A DNA stretch of 45,466 nucleotides from Campylobacterales bacterium. GTDB lineage: Bacteria > Campylobacterota > Campylobacteria > Campylobacterales > Sulfurospirillaceae. Position 1 is the first letter of the stretch; each line of letters begins with the position of its first letter. The translations under genes were made by a program, and so were the position numbers. The DNA is taken from assembly GCA_024280575.1 (NCBI GenBank), contig JAJRPV010000016.1:1-45466 (forward strand). Reading direction: 5' to 3'. The notes under the pieces are model-generated. The model made no database searches. It saw nothing but the letters and a program-made list of their open reading frames with translations, and had not been told where the DNA came from. This document shows, piece by piece, positions 37,471-45,438 of the stretch.

Positions 37471-37650
37471 CTATATTATATTTGATAATGTATAAGACAT
37501 AATCATGTCAATTATCGCTAAAAATAGAGAAACTACTGTAACAACTACAAATACAGATATAAAAGCATTTCTTATCTGGTCTTGAGTAGGAAATATAACT
37601 TTTGACAATTCTATTTTTGCATGTTGATAATAACTTTTTAATTTTTCCAT
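37471..37650 (-). CDS. secE: Preprotein translocase subunit SecE
   Basis: Small essential membrane subunit of the Sec translocon. I chose ATG 37650, giving 59 residues (MEKLKSYYQHAKIELSKVIF) and one C-terminal membrane helix (about 30-54). An upstream GTG at 37659 is possible but less likely, as AAGGTG lies at a good distance before the ATG. The single-helix form is typical outside enterobacteria. It sits between tRNA-Trp and nusG. Confidence 0.94.
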   Translation of the reverse strand: MEKLKSYYQHAKIELSKVIFPTQDQIRNAFISVFVVVTVVSLFLAIIDMIMSYTLSNII

Positions 37651-37669
37651 GTGTATCACCTTAGACTAG

Positions 37670-37746
37670 TGGCAGGGCAGGGGGGACTCGAACCCACAAC
37701 CTGCGGTTTTGGAGACCGACGCTCTACCAATTGGAGCTACTGCCCT
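37670..37746 (-). tRNA. tRNA-Trp (CCA)
   Basis: On the - strand the AGGGCAG acceptor pairs with CTGCCCT, the T-arm has GGTTCGAGTCC and the anticodon loop reads TCTCCAAAA, so the anticodon is CCA. The 3' CCA is encoded. It stands between rpmG and secE, a position seen in other Campylobacterota. Confidence 0.96.
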
Positions 37747-37769
37747 ACATAAAGTTAAGTTCATAAAAC

Positions 37770-37928
37770 TTAACTTTTTAATTTTACTTCTTTATGTATT
37801 GTATGTTTTTTAAGTCTTGGACAATACTTGCTTAATTCTATTTTTTCAGTATTTGTTTTACTATTTTTAGTTGTTGTGTAATTTATATCACCACACTCAC
37901 TACATTTTAGACCTATTTTAGTAGTCAT
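37770..37928 (-). CDS. rpmG: 50S ribosomal protein L33
   Basis: The product is 52 residues, too short for a 60-codon cutoff and easily missed. It reads [20 protein letters not shown] and ends [13 protein letters not shown], with the CxxC and a later KYCPR cysteine that in many bacteria hold zinc. The start has a GAAGGAAATTC ribosome site. It sits between tuf and tRNA-Trp as in relatives. Confidence 0.96.
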   Translation of the reverse strand: MTTKIGLKCSECGDINYTTTKNSKTNTEKIELSKYCPRLKKHTIHKEVKLKS

Positions 37929-37982
37929 TGAATTTCCTTCTTTCATTTGCAGAAGAGCTATAAAACTCTTCTGCTTTTAAAA

Positions 37983-39182
37983 TTATTTGTTTATCTTAGA
38001 AACAACACCGGCACCAACAGTTCTACCACCCTCACGAATAGCGAATCTAGTACCTTCATCCAATGCAACTGGAGTAATTAACTCAACATTAATTTTTACA
38101 TTATCGCCCGGCATTACCATCTCAGTACCTTCTGGTAAAGTAATTGAGCCTGTAACATCTGTTGTTCTTACATAAAATTGTGGTCTATAGTTGTTAAAGA
38201 AAGGAGTATGTCTTCCACCCTCTTCTTTGCTTAGTATATAAACTTCAGCTTCAAAATTTGTATGAGGAGTGATTGAGCCTGGTTTACAAAGCACCATACC
38301 TCTTTCAACATCTTCTTTTTTAGTACCTCTTAAAAGAACACCACAGTTATCACCAGCTTCGCCACGATCTAGTTCTTTATGGAACATTTCAACACCGGTA
38401 ACGATTGTTTTTTGAGTATCTTTGATGCCTACTATTTCAATCTCTTCACCAACTTTAATAGTACCTTTTTCAATTCTACCTGTTACAACTGTACCACGAC
38501 CTGAAATTGAAAAAACATCTTCAACTGGCATTAAAAAATCTTGCTCAGTGTCTCTTACTGGAGTTGGAATATATGAATCAACTTCTGCCATCAATTCCAT
38601 TATTTTTTCACCCCATTCGCCTACTGTACCAGCTTTGGCTTCTTCGAGTGCTTTTAGAGCTGAACCTGCAACGATTGGTGTATCATCGCCTGGAAAATCA
38701 TACTCTTCGAGAAGTTCTCTTATTTCCATTTCAACTAATTCTAGCAATTCTTCATCATCAACCATATCTGATTTGTTCATAAAAACTACTATATAAGGCA
38801 CACCAACTTGACGAGATAGCAAGATATGCTCTCTAGTTTGTGGCATAGGGCCATCAGCTGCAGAAACAACTAAAATAGCACCATCCATTTGTGCAGCACC
38901 TGTAATCATATTTTTAACATAATCCGCGTGACCAGGACAGTCAACATGTGCATAGTGACGATTTTCTGTCTCATACTCAATATGAGAAGTTGCTATCGTA
39001 ATTCCTCTGTCTCTTTCTTCCGGTGCATTATCTATACCATCAAAGTCTTTAAATTCTGCTAGACCTTTTGATGCAAGCACAGCTGATATAGCTGCTGTTA
39101 ATGTTGTTTTACCATGATCAACATGTCCTATAGTACCTATATTTACATGTGGCTTTGTTCTTGAATACTTTTCTTTTGCCAT
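37983..39182 (-). CDS. tuf: Elongation factor Tu
   Basis: GTPase delivering aminoacyl-tRNA to the ribosome, 399 residues. Visible are the P-loop [28 protein letters not shown] and the SALKALE region, with the C-terminal barrels ending VSKINK. It is the first protein gene of the operon. A pair of hairpin repeats separates it from tRNA-Thr(GGT), and it is followed by rpmG after 54 bases. Only this tuf copy is in the window. Confidence 0.98.
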   Translation of the reverse strand: MAKEKYSRTKPHVNIGTIGHVDHGKTTLTAAISAVLASKGLAEFKDFDGIDNAPEERDRGITIATSHIEYETENRHYAHVDCPGHADYVKNMITGAAQMDGAILVVSAADGPMPQTREHILLSRQVGVPYIVVFMNKSDMVDDEELLELVEMEIRELLEEYDFPGDDTPIVAGSALKALEEAKAGTVGEWGEKIMELMAEVDSYIPTPVRDTEQDFLMPVEDVFSISGRGTVVTGRIEKGTIKVGEEIEIVGIKDTQKTIVTGVEMFHKELDRGEAGDNCGVLLRGTKKEDVERGMVLCKPGSITPHTNFEAEVYILSKEEGGRHTPFFNNYRPQFYVRTTDVTGSITLPEGTEMVMPGDNVKINVELITPVALDEGTRFAIREGGRTVGAGVVSKINK

Positions 39183-39220
39183 TTCTTCCTCCGTTAGGGT
39201 TTATTTACAATTTTTTTTAC

Positions 39221-39384
39221 TTAACTGTTTTCTTTCTCAGGAAATAAATTCCTAAGAAATTCATTGCACTAAAGCTTTGGCGTTGCCAAGAATTACTTTA
39301 ATTTAACTGTTTTCTTTCTCAGGAAATAAATTCCTAAGAAATTCATTGCACTAAAGCTTTGGCGTTGCCAAGAATTACTTTAAT
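39221..39384 (-). repeat. Two-hairpin intergenic repeat, upstream of tuf (two units, period 82)
   Basis: Two near-identical 82-base units between tRNA-Thr(GGT) and tuf. In mRNA sense each has stem TTGGC-aac-GCCAA, linker GCTTTAGTGCAATGAATTT, stem CTTAGGAA-tttat-TTCCTGAG and GAAAGAAAACAGTTAA. They match the rplJ-rplL pair except for a few bases. Confidence 0.88.
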
Positions 39385-39394
39385 TTTTATATTA

Positions 39395-39469
<75 letters not shown>

Positions 39470-39607
39470 CCAAAGTGCTCATAACTACATTATTTTACCA
39501 AACAATAATAACAAATTGATTATATATTTAAAAGCGAGTGATGAACTTGTCCTGTAAATTTATTCAAAAAAGCAGAAAAAATTCAACAGCTCCCAGTAAA
39601 TAAAATC

Positions 39608-39684
39608 TGGAGCGGGAGACGGGACTCGAACCCGCGACCCCCAGCTTGGAAGGCTAATGCTCTAGCCAACTGAGCTACTCCCGC
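39608..39684 (-). tRNA. tRNA-Gly (TCC)
   Basis: On the - strand the GCGGGAG acceptor pairs with CTCCCGC, the T-arm has GGTTCGAGTCC and the anticodon loop reads CTTCCAA, giving anticodon TCC. The 3' CCA is encoded. It is third in the four-tRNA cluster. The 138 bases between it and tRNA-Thr(GGT) hold nothing I recognise. Confidence 0.96.
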
Positions 39685-39694
39685 AAATGTTAAA

Positions 39695-39780
<86 letters not shown>

Positions 39781-39835
39781 CTTTATAATTTACCATTTTT
39801 ATCTGGTCAAACACTGTTACATTTCACAAAGAAAA

Positions 39836-39911
39836 TGGAGCTGGCAAACGGACTTGAACCGCCGACCTGCTGTTTACAAGACAGCTGCTCTACCAACTGA
39901 GCTACGCCAGC
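39836..39911 (-). tRNA. tRNA-Thr (TGT)
   Basis: On the - strand the GCTGGCG acceptor pairs with the CGCCAGC-like 3' arm through one or two wobble pairs, the T-arm has GGTTCAAGTCC and the anticodon stem GCTGT/ACAGC surrounds CTTGTAA, giving anticodon TGT. CCA is encoded. It is the first gene of the operon, about 20 bases after the -10 box. Confidence 0.95.
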
Positions 39912-39930
39912 ACCTAATTTGTGAGGTGAA

Positions 39931-39959
39931 ATTATATCTCAAATATACTTCAATGTCAA
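39931..39959 (-). promoter_or_regulatory. Sigma-70 promoter of the tRNA-tuf-rpoBC-fusA operon
   Basis: On the - strand TTGACA (39954-39959) and TATAAT (39931-39936) are both perfect consensus boxes with the ideal 17-base spacer. The start site would lie about 7 bases further, just ahead of tRNA-Thr(TGT). A full -35 box is uncommon in Campylobacterota, so this should be among the strongest promoters in the genome. Confidence 0.88.
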
Positions 39960-39970
39960 TACTTTTTCGC

Positions 39971-39976
39971 TATAAT
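39971..39976 (+). promoter_or_regulatory. Probable -10 box for the HerA-like ATPase gene
   Basis: TATAAT lies 30 bases before the ATG at 40006 and reads away from the tRNA promoter. No clear -35 is seen, which is normal for this phylum. The two promoters lie back to back within about 50 bases and may affect each other. Confidence 0.5.
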
Positions 39977-40005
39977 AATTTAAATTTTTGTTTCAAAGGA
40001 ATATT

Positions 40006-42333
40006 ATGGATACACTTTTTGAAAAAATGGGGCTTTTTTATCTGGGGAAAAACAGTGATGACGATACTCTTGAACTTTACAAATCTAAACATTTAACCAC
40101 ACATGCTGCCATCATTGGTATGACAGGATCTGGAAAAACCGGGCTTGGTATAGGCATTATTGAAGAAGCTGCTATTGACAATATTCCTTCAATTATAATA
40201 GATCCAAAAGGAGATATGGGAAATCTTTGTCTTGATTTTCCAAATATGAACTCTTCAGATTTTCAGCCATATATTGACCCAATTGCTGCACAAAATAAAA
40301 ATCTCAGCATACAAGAACTGGCAAAAATCACAGCTAATACCTGGAAAAAAGGCATAGAATCTTTTGGGCAAGATTTATCCAGGGTTAAAAAACTTTCCGA
40401 TGTAAAGAAAACCATATATACTCCCGGAAGCTCTGCCGGAGTCGGAGTAAATATTCTTGGTAATTTTAACTCTCCTAGTGATGCGATTTTGGAGGACAGT
40501 GATTTGTTCTCTTCTTTAATAAATTCAACTGTGACATCTTTATTGTCTTTGGTTGGAATTGACTCAAGTCCATTAAGCTCCAAAGAACACTTGCTTCTTT
40601 CAAATATTTTTAATTTTTATTGGTCAAAAGGAAAATCTTTAAGTCTTGAAGATTTAATAGGCCTCATTGCAACTCCACCTTTTAAAAAAATCGGAGTTTT
40701 AAGTTTAAAATCTTTTTATCCTCAAAATGAAAGAATGAAACTTGCCATTCTTTTAAACAATGTTATCTCTTCTGTTACATTTTCATCTTGGATCAAGGGA
40801 GAAGATCTTGATATTCAAAATATGATGTATGATGAAAATGGAAATGCAAAAATATCCATCTTTTCTATCGCTCATTTAAACGATAATGAAAGAATGTTTT
40901 TTGTAACTATTTTACTAAATGCTTATATAAATTGGATGCGGACACAAAGGGGAAGCTCAATCTTAAAATCTATATTATATATGGATGAAATATTTGGATT
41001 TTTTCCTCCGACTAAAAATCCACCTTCAAAAGAGCCTATGTTACTATTGCTCAAACAAGCTAGAGCTTTCGGAACAGGTGTAGTTTTAAGCACGCAAAAC
41101 CCTGTGGACATAGACTATAAAGGCTTATCAAATATTGGCACCTGGTTCATAGGAAAATTGCAAACAAAGCAAGATATAGAAAAAGTACTTGATGGAGTTG
41201 CAGCCAAATCAGACTTGAGCAAAAATGAAATTTCTAAGAAAATTGCAACTTTGAAAGAGAGAAATTTTTTCTTAAAAAATGTACATGTAGATCACACTGA
41301 TGTATTTTACACAAGATGGGTGCTTTCGTACTTAAAAGGTCCTATGACAAAAAATGATATCAGAAAATTGATGAAAAACCAAAAAGAGCATTTGACTCAA
41401 AAAGAAAACCTGAATGCTCCTGAAAAAACAGAAAAAGGTGATACAAAGCCTATCTTATCAGAGGGAATTAAAGAGTATTTTGCAGATACAAACATAAACT
41501 CAAATGATCCTTTTTATCCCTACATGTATGGACATGTGAAATTGAGATTTTATAATTTAAAAAGAGATATAGATTCTTCCGAAGACATATATTTGAAACT
41601 TGAACTAAGAGATGATACAAATTCAATAGGCTGGGAAAATAGTGTCGAAGAAGAAAAACCACAATTTACTTCGAATATGAATAACAGTGCAAAATATACG
41701 CCATTACCTGCAATCATCTTGGATGAGAAAAATTTAAATCCATGGAAAAAAGTACTTTCGGATTTTATATATAACACCAAAAGACTTGAACTTTTTAGCT
41801 GCAAATCTTTAAAAATTGAATCAAAAAACGGACAGAGCAAACAAGACTTTACACTTGAAATTAAAGATACCTTAAAGATGAAGAAAGATGACAAAATTGA
41901 AAAATTGCAATCAACTTTTCAAAATAAATATGACAGATTGCAAGATAAATTGCAAAGATTAGAATTTAAGCTTGAAAAAGAAAAATCTGATGTTACTTCA
42001 AAAGCAACCGATACATTTATCGGAATAGGAATGACTGTACTTGGGGCTATATTTGGTAGAAAAGCCATGTCTGCTTCTACAATCAGCCGAGGAGCATCTG
42101 CTATCAAAAAGGGTAAAAGTATTTTAGGCGAAAGAAATGATGTAAAAAACACTATGCTTCTCATAGATAATGTAAAAGAAGATATAAGCAACCTTCAAAA
42201 TGACTTAAAAGATGAAATTGATAAAATTGACGAACAATTCAGTATAGATAATTATGCAATATCTGACATAGCAATCAAGCCTAGAAGAAGTGATGTTTTA
42301 GTTGAAGATATTGCTATTTTATGGGAGAGATAA
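40006..42333 (+). CDS. HerA/DUF87-type P-loop ATPase of unknown role
   Basis: The product is 775 residues from ATG 40006, with AAAGGA upstream. An N-terminal HerA-like ATPase domain has Walker A GMTGSGKTGLG, then SIIIDPKGDMGNL, Walker B ILYMDEIFGFFP and a sensor-like FGTGVVLSTQNPVD. A middle region is of unknown fold. The C terminus (about 630-760) is lysine- and glutamate-rich coiled coil interrupted by a small glycine-rich segment with GIGMTVLGAIFGRKAMSAS, which could contact membrane. Related proteins are widespread but uncharacterised. It resembles a DNA- or protein-pumping motor, but this is inference. It is followed directly by yaaA. Confidence 0.8.
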   Translation: MDTLFEKMGLFYLGKNSDDDTLELYKSKHLTTHAAIIGMTGSGKTGLGIGIIEEAAIDNIPSIIIDPKGDMGNLCLDFPNMNSSDFQPYIDPIAAQNKNLSIQELAKITANTWKKGIESFGQDLSRVKKLSDVKKTIYTPGSSAGVGVNILGNFNSPSDAILEDSDLFSSLINSTVTSLLSLVGIDSSPLSSKEHLLLSNIFNFYWSKGKSLSLEDLIGLIATPPFKKIGVLSLKSFYPQNERMKLAILLNNVISSVTFSSWIKGEDLDIQNMMYDENGNAKISIFSIAHLNDNERMFFVTILLNAYINWMRTQRGSSILKSILYMDEIFGFFPPTKNPPSKEPMLLLLKQARAFGTGVVLSTQNPVDIDYKGLSNIGTWFIGKLQTKQDIEKVLDGVAAKSDLSKNEISKKIATLKERNFFLKNVHVDHTDVFYTRWVLSYLKGPMTKNDIRKLMKNQKEHLTQKENLNAPEKTEKGDTKPILSEGIKEYFADTNINSNDPFYPYMYGHVKLRFYNLKRDIDSSEDIYLKLELRDDTNSIGWENSVEEEKPQFTSNMNNSAKYTPLPAIILDEKNLNPWKKVLSDFIYNTKRLELFSCKSLKIESKNGQSKQDFTLEIKDTLKMKKDDKIEKLQSTFQNKYDRLQDKLQRLEFKLEKEKSDVTSKATDTFIGIGMTVLGAIFGRKAMSASTISRGASAIKKGKSILGERNDVKNTMLLIDNVKEDISNLQNDLKDEIDKIDEQFSIDNYAISDIAIKPRRSDVLVEDIAILWER

Positions 42334-43077
42334 GTGAAAATTCTTTTTTCGCCAAGTGAAACAAAAAGTAACTTGAGTACAAATGCAGCGATAAGTGAAA
42401 ATTCTTTTTGCTGCAAAAACCTATACAAAAAAAGAGTTGAAGTTATAGATAGATATCAAGATATTTTAAATTCCAAAGATATAAATCGATTAAATAAAAT
42501 CTTTGGCTTAAAAGATGAACAAAAATCTTTTGAATTGGCAAAAATTGATATAAAATCAGCCCCTACATGTAAGGCTATACAAAGATATATCGGTGTTGCT
42601 TATGACTATTTAGAATATGAAAATTTAACAATAAAACAAAAAGAGTTCATAGATGATAATGTCATTATTTTTTCAAATCTTTTCGGACCGATTTTGGCAA
42701 AAGACAATTTGCCTATATATAGACTAAAACAAGGTGCATCATTAGAAGGTTTTAAAACTGAGGCATTTTATAAAAGAAATTTTAACGAAGAGTTGGATAA
42801 ATTACTAGAAGGTGAATTTATCATTGATTTAAGAGCCGGATTTTATGAAAAATTTTATAAACTAAGTTTACCTTATATAACCATGAAGTTTATAAAAAAC
42901 GGCAAAGTAGTCAGCCATTGGGCAAAAGCATATCGAGGCAAAATGCTAAAAGAGTTATCAAAACATCAACCTAATTCAAAGGCAGAGTTTGAAAATATTG
43001 ATTTTGAAAATTTAAAAATTCAAGAAATTATCACAAAGAAAAACAGAAACGAATATGTTTTTCAAATAGGTACTTAA
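42334..43077 (+). CDS. yaaA: YaaA-family peroxide stress protein (DUF328)
   Basis: The product is 247 residues. The start is GTG at 42334, immediately after the ATPase stop, so the genes are likely co-translated. Family features seen are the N-terminal MKILFSPSETK, the central IIFSNLFGPILAKDNLPIYRLKQG-like region (split here as IFSNLFGPILAKDNLPIYRL) and the C-terminal KNGKVVSHWAKAYRGKML. In E. coli YaaA limits iron-dependent DNA damage during peroxide stress and binds DNA. The stop overlaps that of the convergent epimerase gene by four bases. Confidence 0.85.
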   Translation: MKILFSPSETKSNLSTNAAISENSFCCKNLYKKRVEVIDRYQDILNSKDINRLNKIFGLKDEQKSFELAKIDIKSAPTCKAIQRYIGVAYDYLEYENLTIKQKEFIDDNVIIFSNLFGPILAKDNLPIYRLKQGASLEGFKTEAFYKRNFNEELDKLLEGEFIIDLRAGFYEKFYKLSLPYITMKFIKNGKVVSHWAKAYRGKMLKELSKHQPNSKAEFENIDFENLKIQEIITKKNRNEYVFQIGT

Positions 43078-43895
43078 GAGACCACAAGATGTTTCAAAGA
43101 CTCTTCTATATTTTTATATTTGAACTCAAAACCTTTCTCTTTTAATACTTTTGGATAAACTTCTTTGGAACCACTCAGCACGATTGAGCCCTCACCAAAA
43201 AGTATTTTTACTATTATCATTGGAAGTGGTAACAATGTTGGTCTATGCAGTATTTTACCCAAAGTTTTTGTAAATTTAAAATTAGAAGCAGGATTTGGAG
43301 ATACGGCATTAACGATACCGTCAAGTTTATTTTCTATGACAAACTCATAAATTCTCATCAAATCATCTAAATCTATCCAACTCATCATCATTTGACCATT
43401 GCCTATGATTCCACCAAGCCCCATTTTAAAGGAGGGCAAAACTTTATCAAGTGTCCCTCCTTTAATCCCCAATACTACACCTAACCTCAAGATAGTAGTT
43501 GTTTTTTCACATTTATTTGCTTCTTTTTCCCAGTCAGATATTATATATCCTAAAAAATCTTCAACTTTTACACTTGTTGTTTCATCGCATGCTTTTAAAT
43601 CTGGATATATTCCGACAGCTGAAGCTGATATAAATTGCTTTACATCACTTTTATTTATAGCACGAACTAATTTCTTTGTTATATCAATTCTGCTAGAGTA
43701 CAATTCTTCCTTGCACTCTTCACTCCATTTTTGCATAACAGATGCACCAGAGAGGTTTATCACAACTTCTACTCCTTTGAGTTTTTCTAAAATCTTTTCC
43801 TCACTATCTTCTCTTTCTAGTACTATATTTTGAGTAAATTGTTTTCTTATTGACGAACCTATAAAACCGCTTGCTCCACTTATCGCTATTTTCAT
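43074..43895 (-). CDS. TIGR01777-family NAD(P)-dependent epimerase
   Basis: Short-chain dehydrogenase/reductase-type protein, 273 residues, slightly shorter than the usual 295-300. The dinucleotide-binding loop is MKIAISGASGFIGSSI. The family features VVINLSGASVMQKWSEECKE, ISASAVGIYPD and LRLGVVLGIKGGTLDKVLPS are all visible, as is MMSWIDLDDLMRIYEF. The substrate is unknown; relatives such as E. coli YfcH are also unassigned. The ribosome site is AAAGGAAAG. Confidence 0.85.
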   Translation of the reverse strand: MKIAISGASGFIGSSIRKQFTQNIVLEREDSEEKILEKLKGVEVVINLSGASVMQKWSEECKEELYSSRIDITKKLVRAINKSDVKQFISASAVGIYPDLKACDETTSVKVEDFLGYIISDWEKEANKCEKTTTILRLGVVLGIKGGTLDKVLPSFKMGLGGIIGNGQMMMSWIDLDDLMRIYEFVIENKLDGIVNAVSPNPASNFKFTKTLGKILHRPTLLPLPMIIVKILFGEGSIVLSGSKEVYPKVLKEKGFEFKYKNIEESLKHLVVS

Positions 43896-44067
43896 AAATC
43901 TTTCCTTTAACTAAAATGAGAATATTATCATTATTCATATAAATATGCTATACTTTATAATAATTTAAAGCAGATAATTAATAAAAATTAAAGAGTTGAT
44001 TTTTTATTTTTTAGAGTAAAATTACGCGAAAAATTTAATTTACCAAACCAAACATTAGGAGTATAGT

Positions 44068-44307
44068 ATGTTACAATGGATAGTCGTTGCAATTTTAGTT
44101 TATGTTATTTATTACTTAGTTAATAAATATGAAAAAAGATTAAATGATTTAACTGAAATTATTGAATTAAATAAATCAGAAATTACGACAAACAAAGAAT
44201 TGATTAAAAAAAATCAATCTAAGATTGATACCAATCATGAAAAAATACAGCACAATAGAAAAAATATAGATTTTAATCAAGATATTCTTGCAAAACTAAA
44301 AGATTAA
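44068..44307 (+). CDS. Membrane-anchored coiled coil of IxxNxxx heptads
   Basis: The product is 79 residues. An N-terminal membrane helix (about 4-18, IVVAILVYVIYYLV) is followed by a coiled coil. From about residue 32 there are six perfect heptads with Ile at position a and Asn at position d: IELNKSE, ITTNKEL, IKKNQSK, IDTNHEK, IQHNRKN and IDFNQDI. This IxxNxxx pattern is known from trimeric autotransporter stalks, where buried Asn layers favour parallel trimers. I do not recognise the family. The start has TTAGGAGTATAGT upstream. Confidence 0.7.
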   Translation: MLQWIVVAILVYVIYYLVNKYEKRLNDLTEIIELNKSEITTNKELIKKNQSKIDTNHEKIQHNRKNIDFNQDILAKLKD

Positions 44308-44360
44308 ATTTGCAACTGATCTTAAGCATAATAAAATAATTTATATATTTGTGTGCTACT

Positions 44361-44398
44361 TTTTGTAACTTTATGAAAACTTTTATAAAGTTACAAAA
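44361..44398. repeat. 14-bp perfect inverted repeat
   Basis: TTTTGTAACTTTAT (44361-44374) pairs with ATAAAGTTACAAAA (44385-44398) around a 10-base loop. It is in the 260-base gene-free gap 54 bases after the coiled-coil gene. Because the arms are flanked by A and T runs it could end transcription in either direction, or it could be an operator. The rest of the gap is very AT-rich. Confidence 0.7.
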
Positions 44399-44532
44399 TT
44401 CTTCAATTTCCCCTGCTATATCGAAATAAACAATCGTTTTTATGTAAATTTACATTAAAAAATTCAAAAAATTATTGCTATATTTATATACAAAATAATA
44501 AAAAATACACTATGATATTATAGTTGAATTAA

Positions 44533-44554
44533 AGTAATACTTTTAGTAATACTT
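44533..44554 (+). promoter_or_regulatory. Direct repeat AGTAATACTT x2, probable operator of the following gene
   Basis: Two exact copies of AGTAATACTT lie 12 bases apart (44533-44542 and 44545-44554), ending just before the ribosome site. Each contains the palindrome AGTA-a-TACT. Closely spaced, nearly symmetric repeats next to the start fit operators of ribbon-helix-helix repressors, which bind cooperatively to neighbouring sites. The next gene encodes such a protein. Confidence 0.55.
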
Positions 44555-44567
44555 AAAGGAGCACAAT

Positions 44568-44789
44568 TTGGCTAAGATGAAATATTCGAATGAGATCATA
44601 AAAAATGTCATTAAAAAAAATCAAACCAAAAGAGAAGTTGCACAATTGAGCATAAAAATTGATAAAAAACTAGACATAGCATTGCAAAACCTCAGCTCGA
44701 AATTAAATATATCAAAAAATAGACTTATAGAAGATATTCTTTATGAAAGTGGAATTATAGAAGAAGTTGAGGAAAATTATTGTGAATAA
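44568..44789 (+). CDS. Ribbon-helix-helix DNA-binding protein
   Basis: The product is 73 residues. A start at TTG 44568 has AAGGAG six bases before it; an internal ATG at 44577 would be too far from that site. After a basic N terminus, residues about 28-60 show the ribbon-helix-helix pattern: a beta strand (VAQLSIKIDKKLDIALQNLS) followed by helices with LNISKNRLIEDILYESG. The tail is acidic (EEVEENYCE). The stop overlaps the next start by eight bases, so the two are co-translated, as in toxin-antitoxin and partition pairs. Confidence 0.75.
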   Translation: MAKMKYSNEIIKNVIKKNQTKREVAQLSIKIDKKLDIALQNLSSKLNISKNRLIEDILYESGIIEEVEENYCE

Positions 44790-45438
44790 ATTGCCAACTC
44801 AAAAAAGTATAATAGATGCGGTGATAAAAGGTATAAATCAAGCAAAAAATAATTTTCTCTACTGGACAAACGACAGACTTTATCTATCTTATGCACCTAC
44901 AAAAATGCTCAGCATCCATGTAGCTCAAGAGGTATCCAAAATAAAAAATGCACCCGAGATATTTATAGATGCCACCATTTCTGATATTTTGAGATGTTCG
45001 CTAAAAGACAGGAATGCTTTTTTAGATTATATGGATAAACATTCTATTAAAGAAGGGGTATTTAGTATTACTTTAGATAAAAGATTCAAACATCAAAATA
45101 ATAATGATTCTATCTCAAAAGTGATAATTTCTGTTAAAAACGGGATTAGAAATATTAAAAATGAATACACAAATGAAATTGAAAGAATTTGCAAGATGTT
45201 AAATTCTTCAAAAGAGGAGGAATCTTCGCTTGATTATGGTTTATACGCTTTTTATACAGATCTTCCAAAAAGTGCAAGAAAAAAACTTCAAATCAGGATT
45301 CCTCAAATCATCCTTAGTTTTAATGAAATTGTAAAAAAATATCCAAATTTAAAATCGAGTTTCAAAGACAATGGAATTCATGAAATAAAAGATATAGGCG
45401 AATGGACAATAGGCGTATATGCAATCGAAAGAGTTTAG
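44782..45438 (+). CDS. Unknown protein paired with the ribbon-helix-helix gene
   Basis: The product is 218 residues from GTG 44782, preceded by GAGG eight bases upstream; a TTG at 44767 is also in frame. I do not recognise the family. It is soluble, mixed alpha/beta and lysine-rich. It contains NNFLYWTNDRLYLSYAPTKM near the N terminus, EIFIDATISDILRCSLKDRN and the C-terminal DIGEWTIGVYAIERV. The first part resembles a nucleic-acid-linked alpha/beta domain, but no catalytic motif is clear. The overlap with a DNA-binding partner and a shared operator suggest a two-gene module, such as a toxin-antitoxin pair or an anti-phage or maintenance system. That is inference. Confidence 0.6.
   Translation: MNKLPTQKSIIDAVIKGINQAKNNFLYWTNDRLYLSYAPTKMLSIHVAQEVSKIKNAPEIFIDATISDILRCSLKDRNAFLDYMDKHSIKEGVFSITLDKRFKHQNNNDSISKVIISVKNGIRNIKNEYTNEIERICKMLNSSKEEESSLDYGLYAFYTDLPKSARKKLQIRIPQIILSFNEIVKKYPNLKSSFKDNGIHEIKDIGEWTIGVYAIERV

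Noticed and set aside
39221-39384. Two tandem 82-base units as a possible CRISPR array
   Set aside because: Only two units, no spacers of independent sequence, and matching units in other spacers of the operon; no cas genes nearby.
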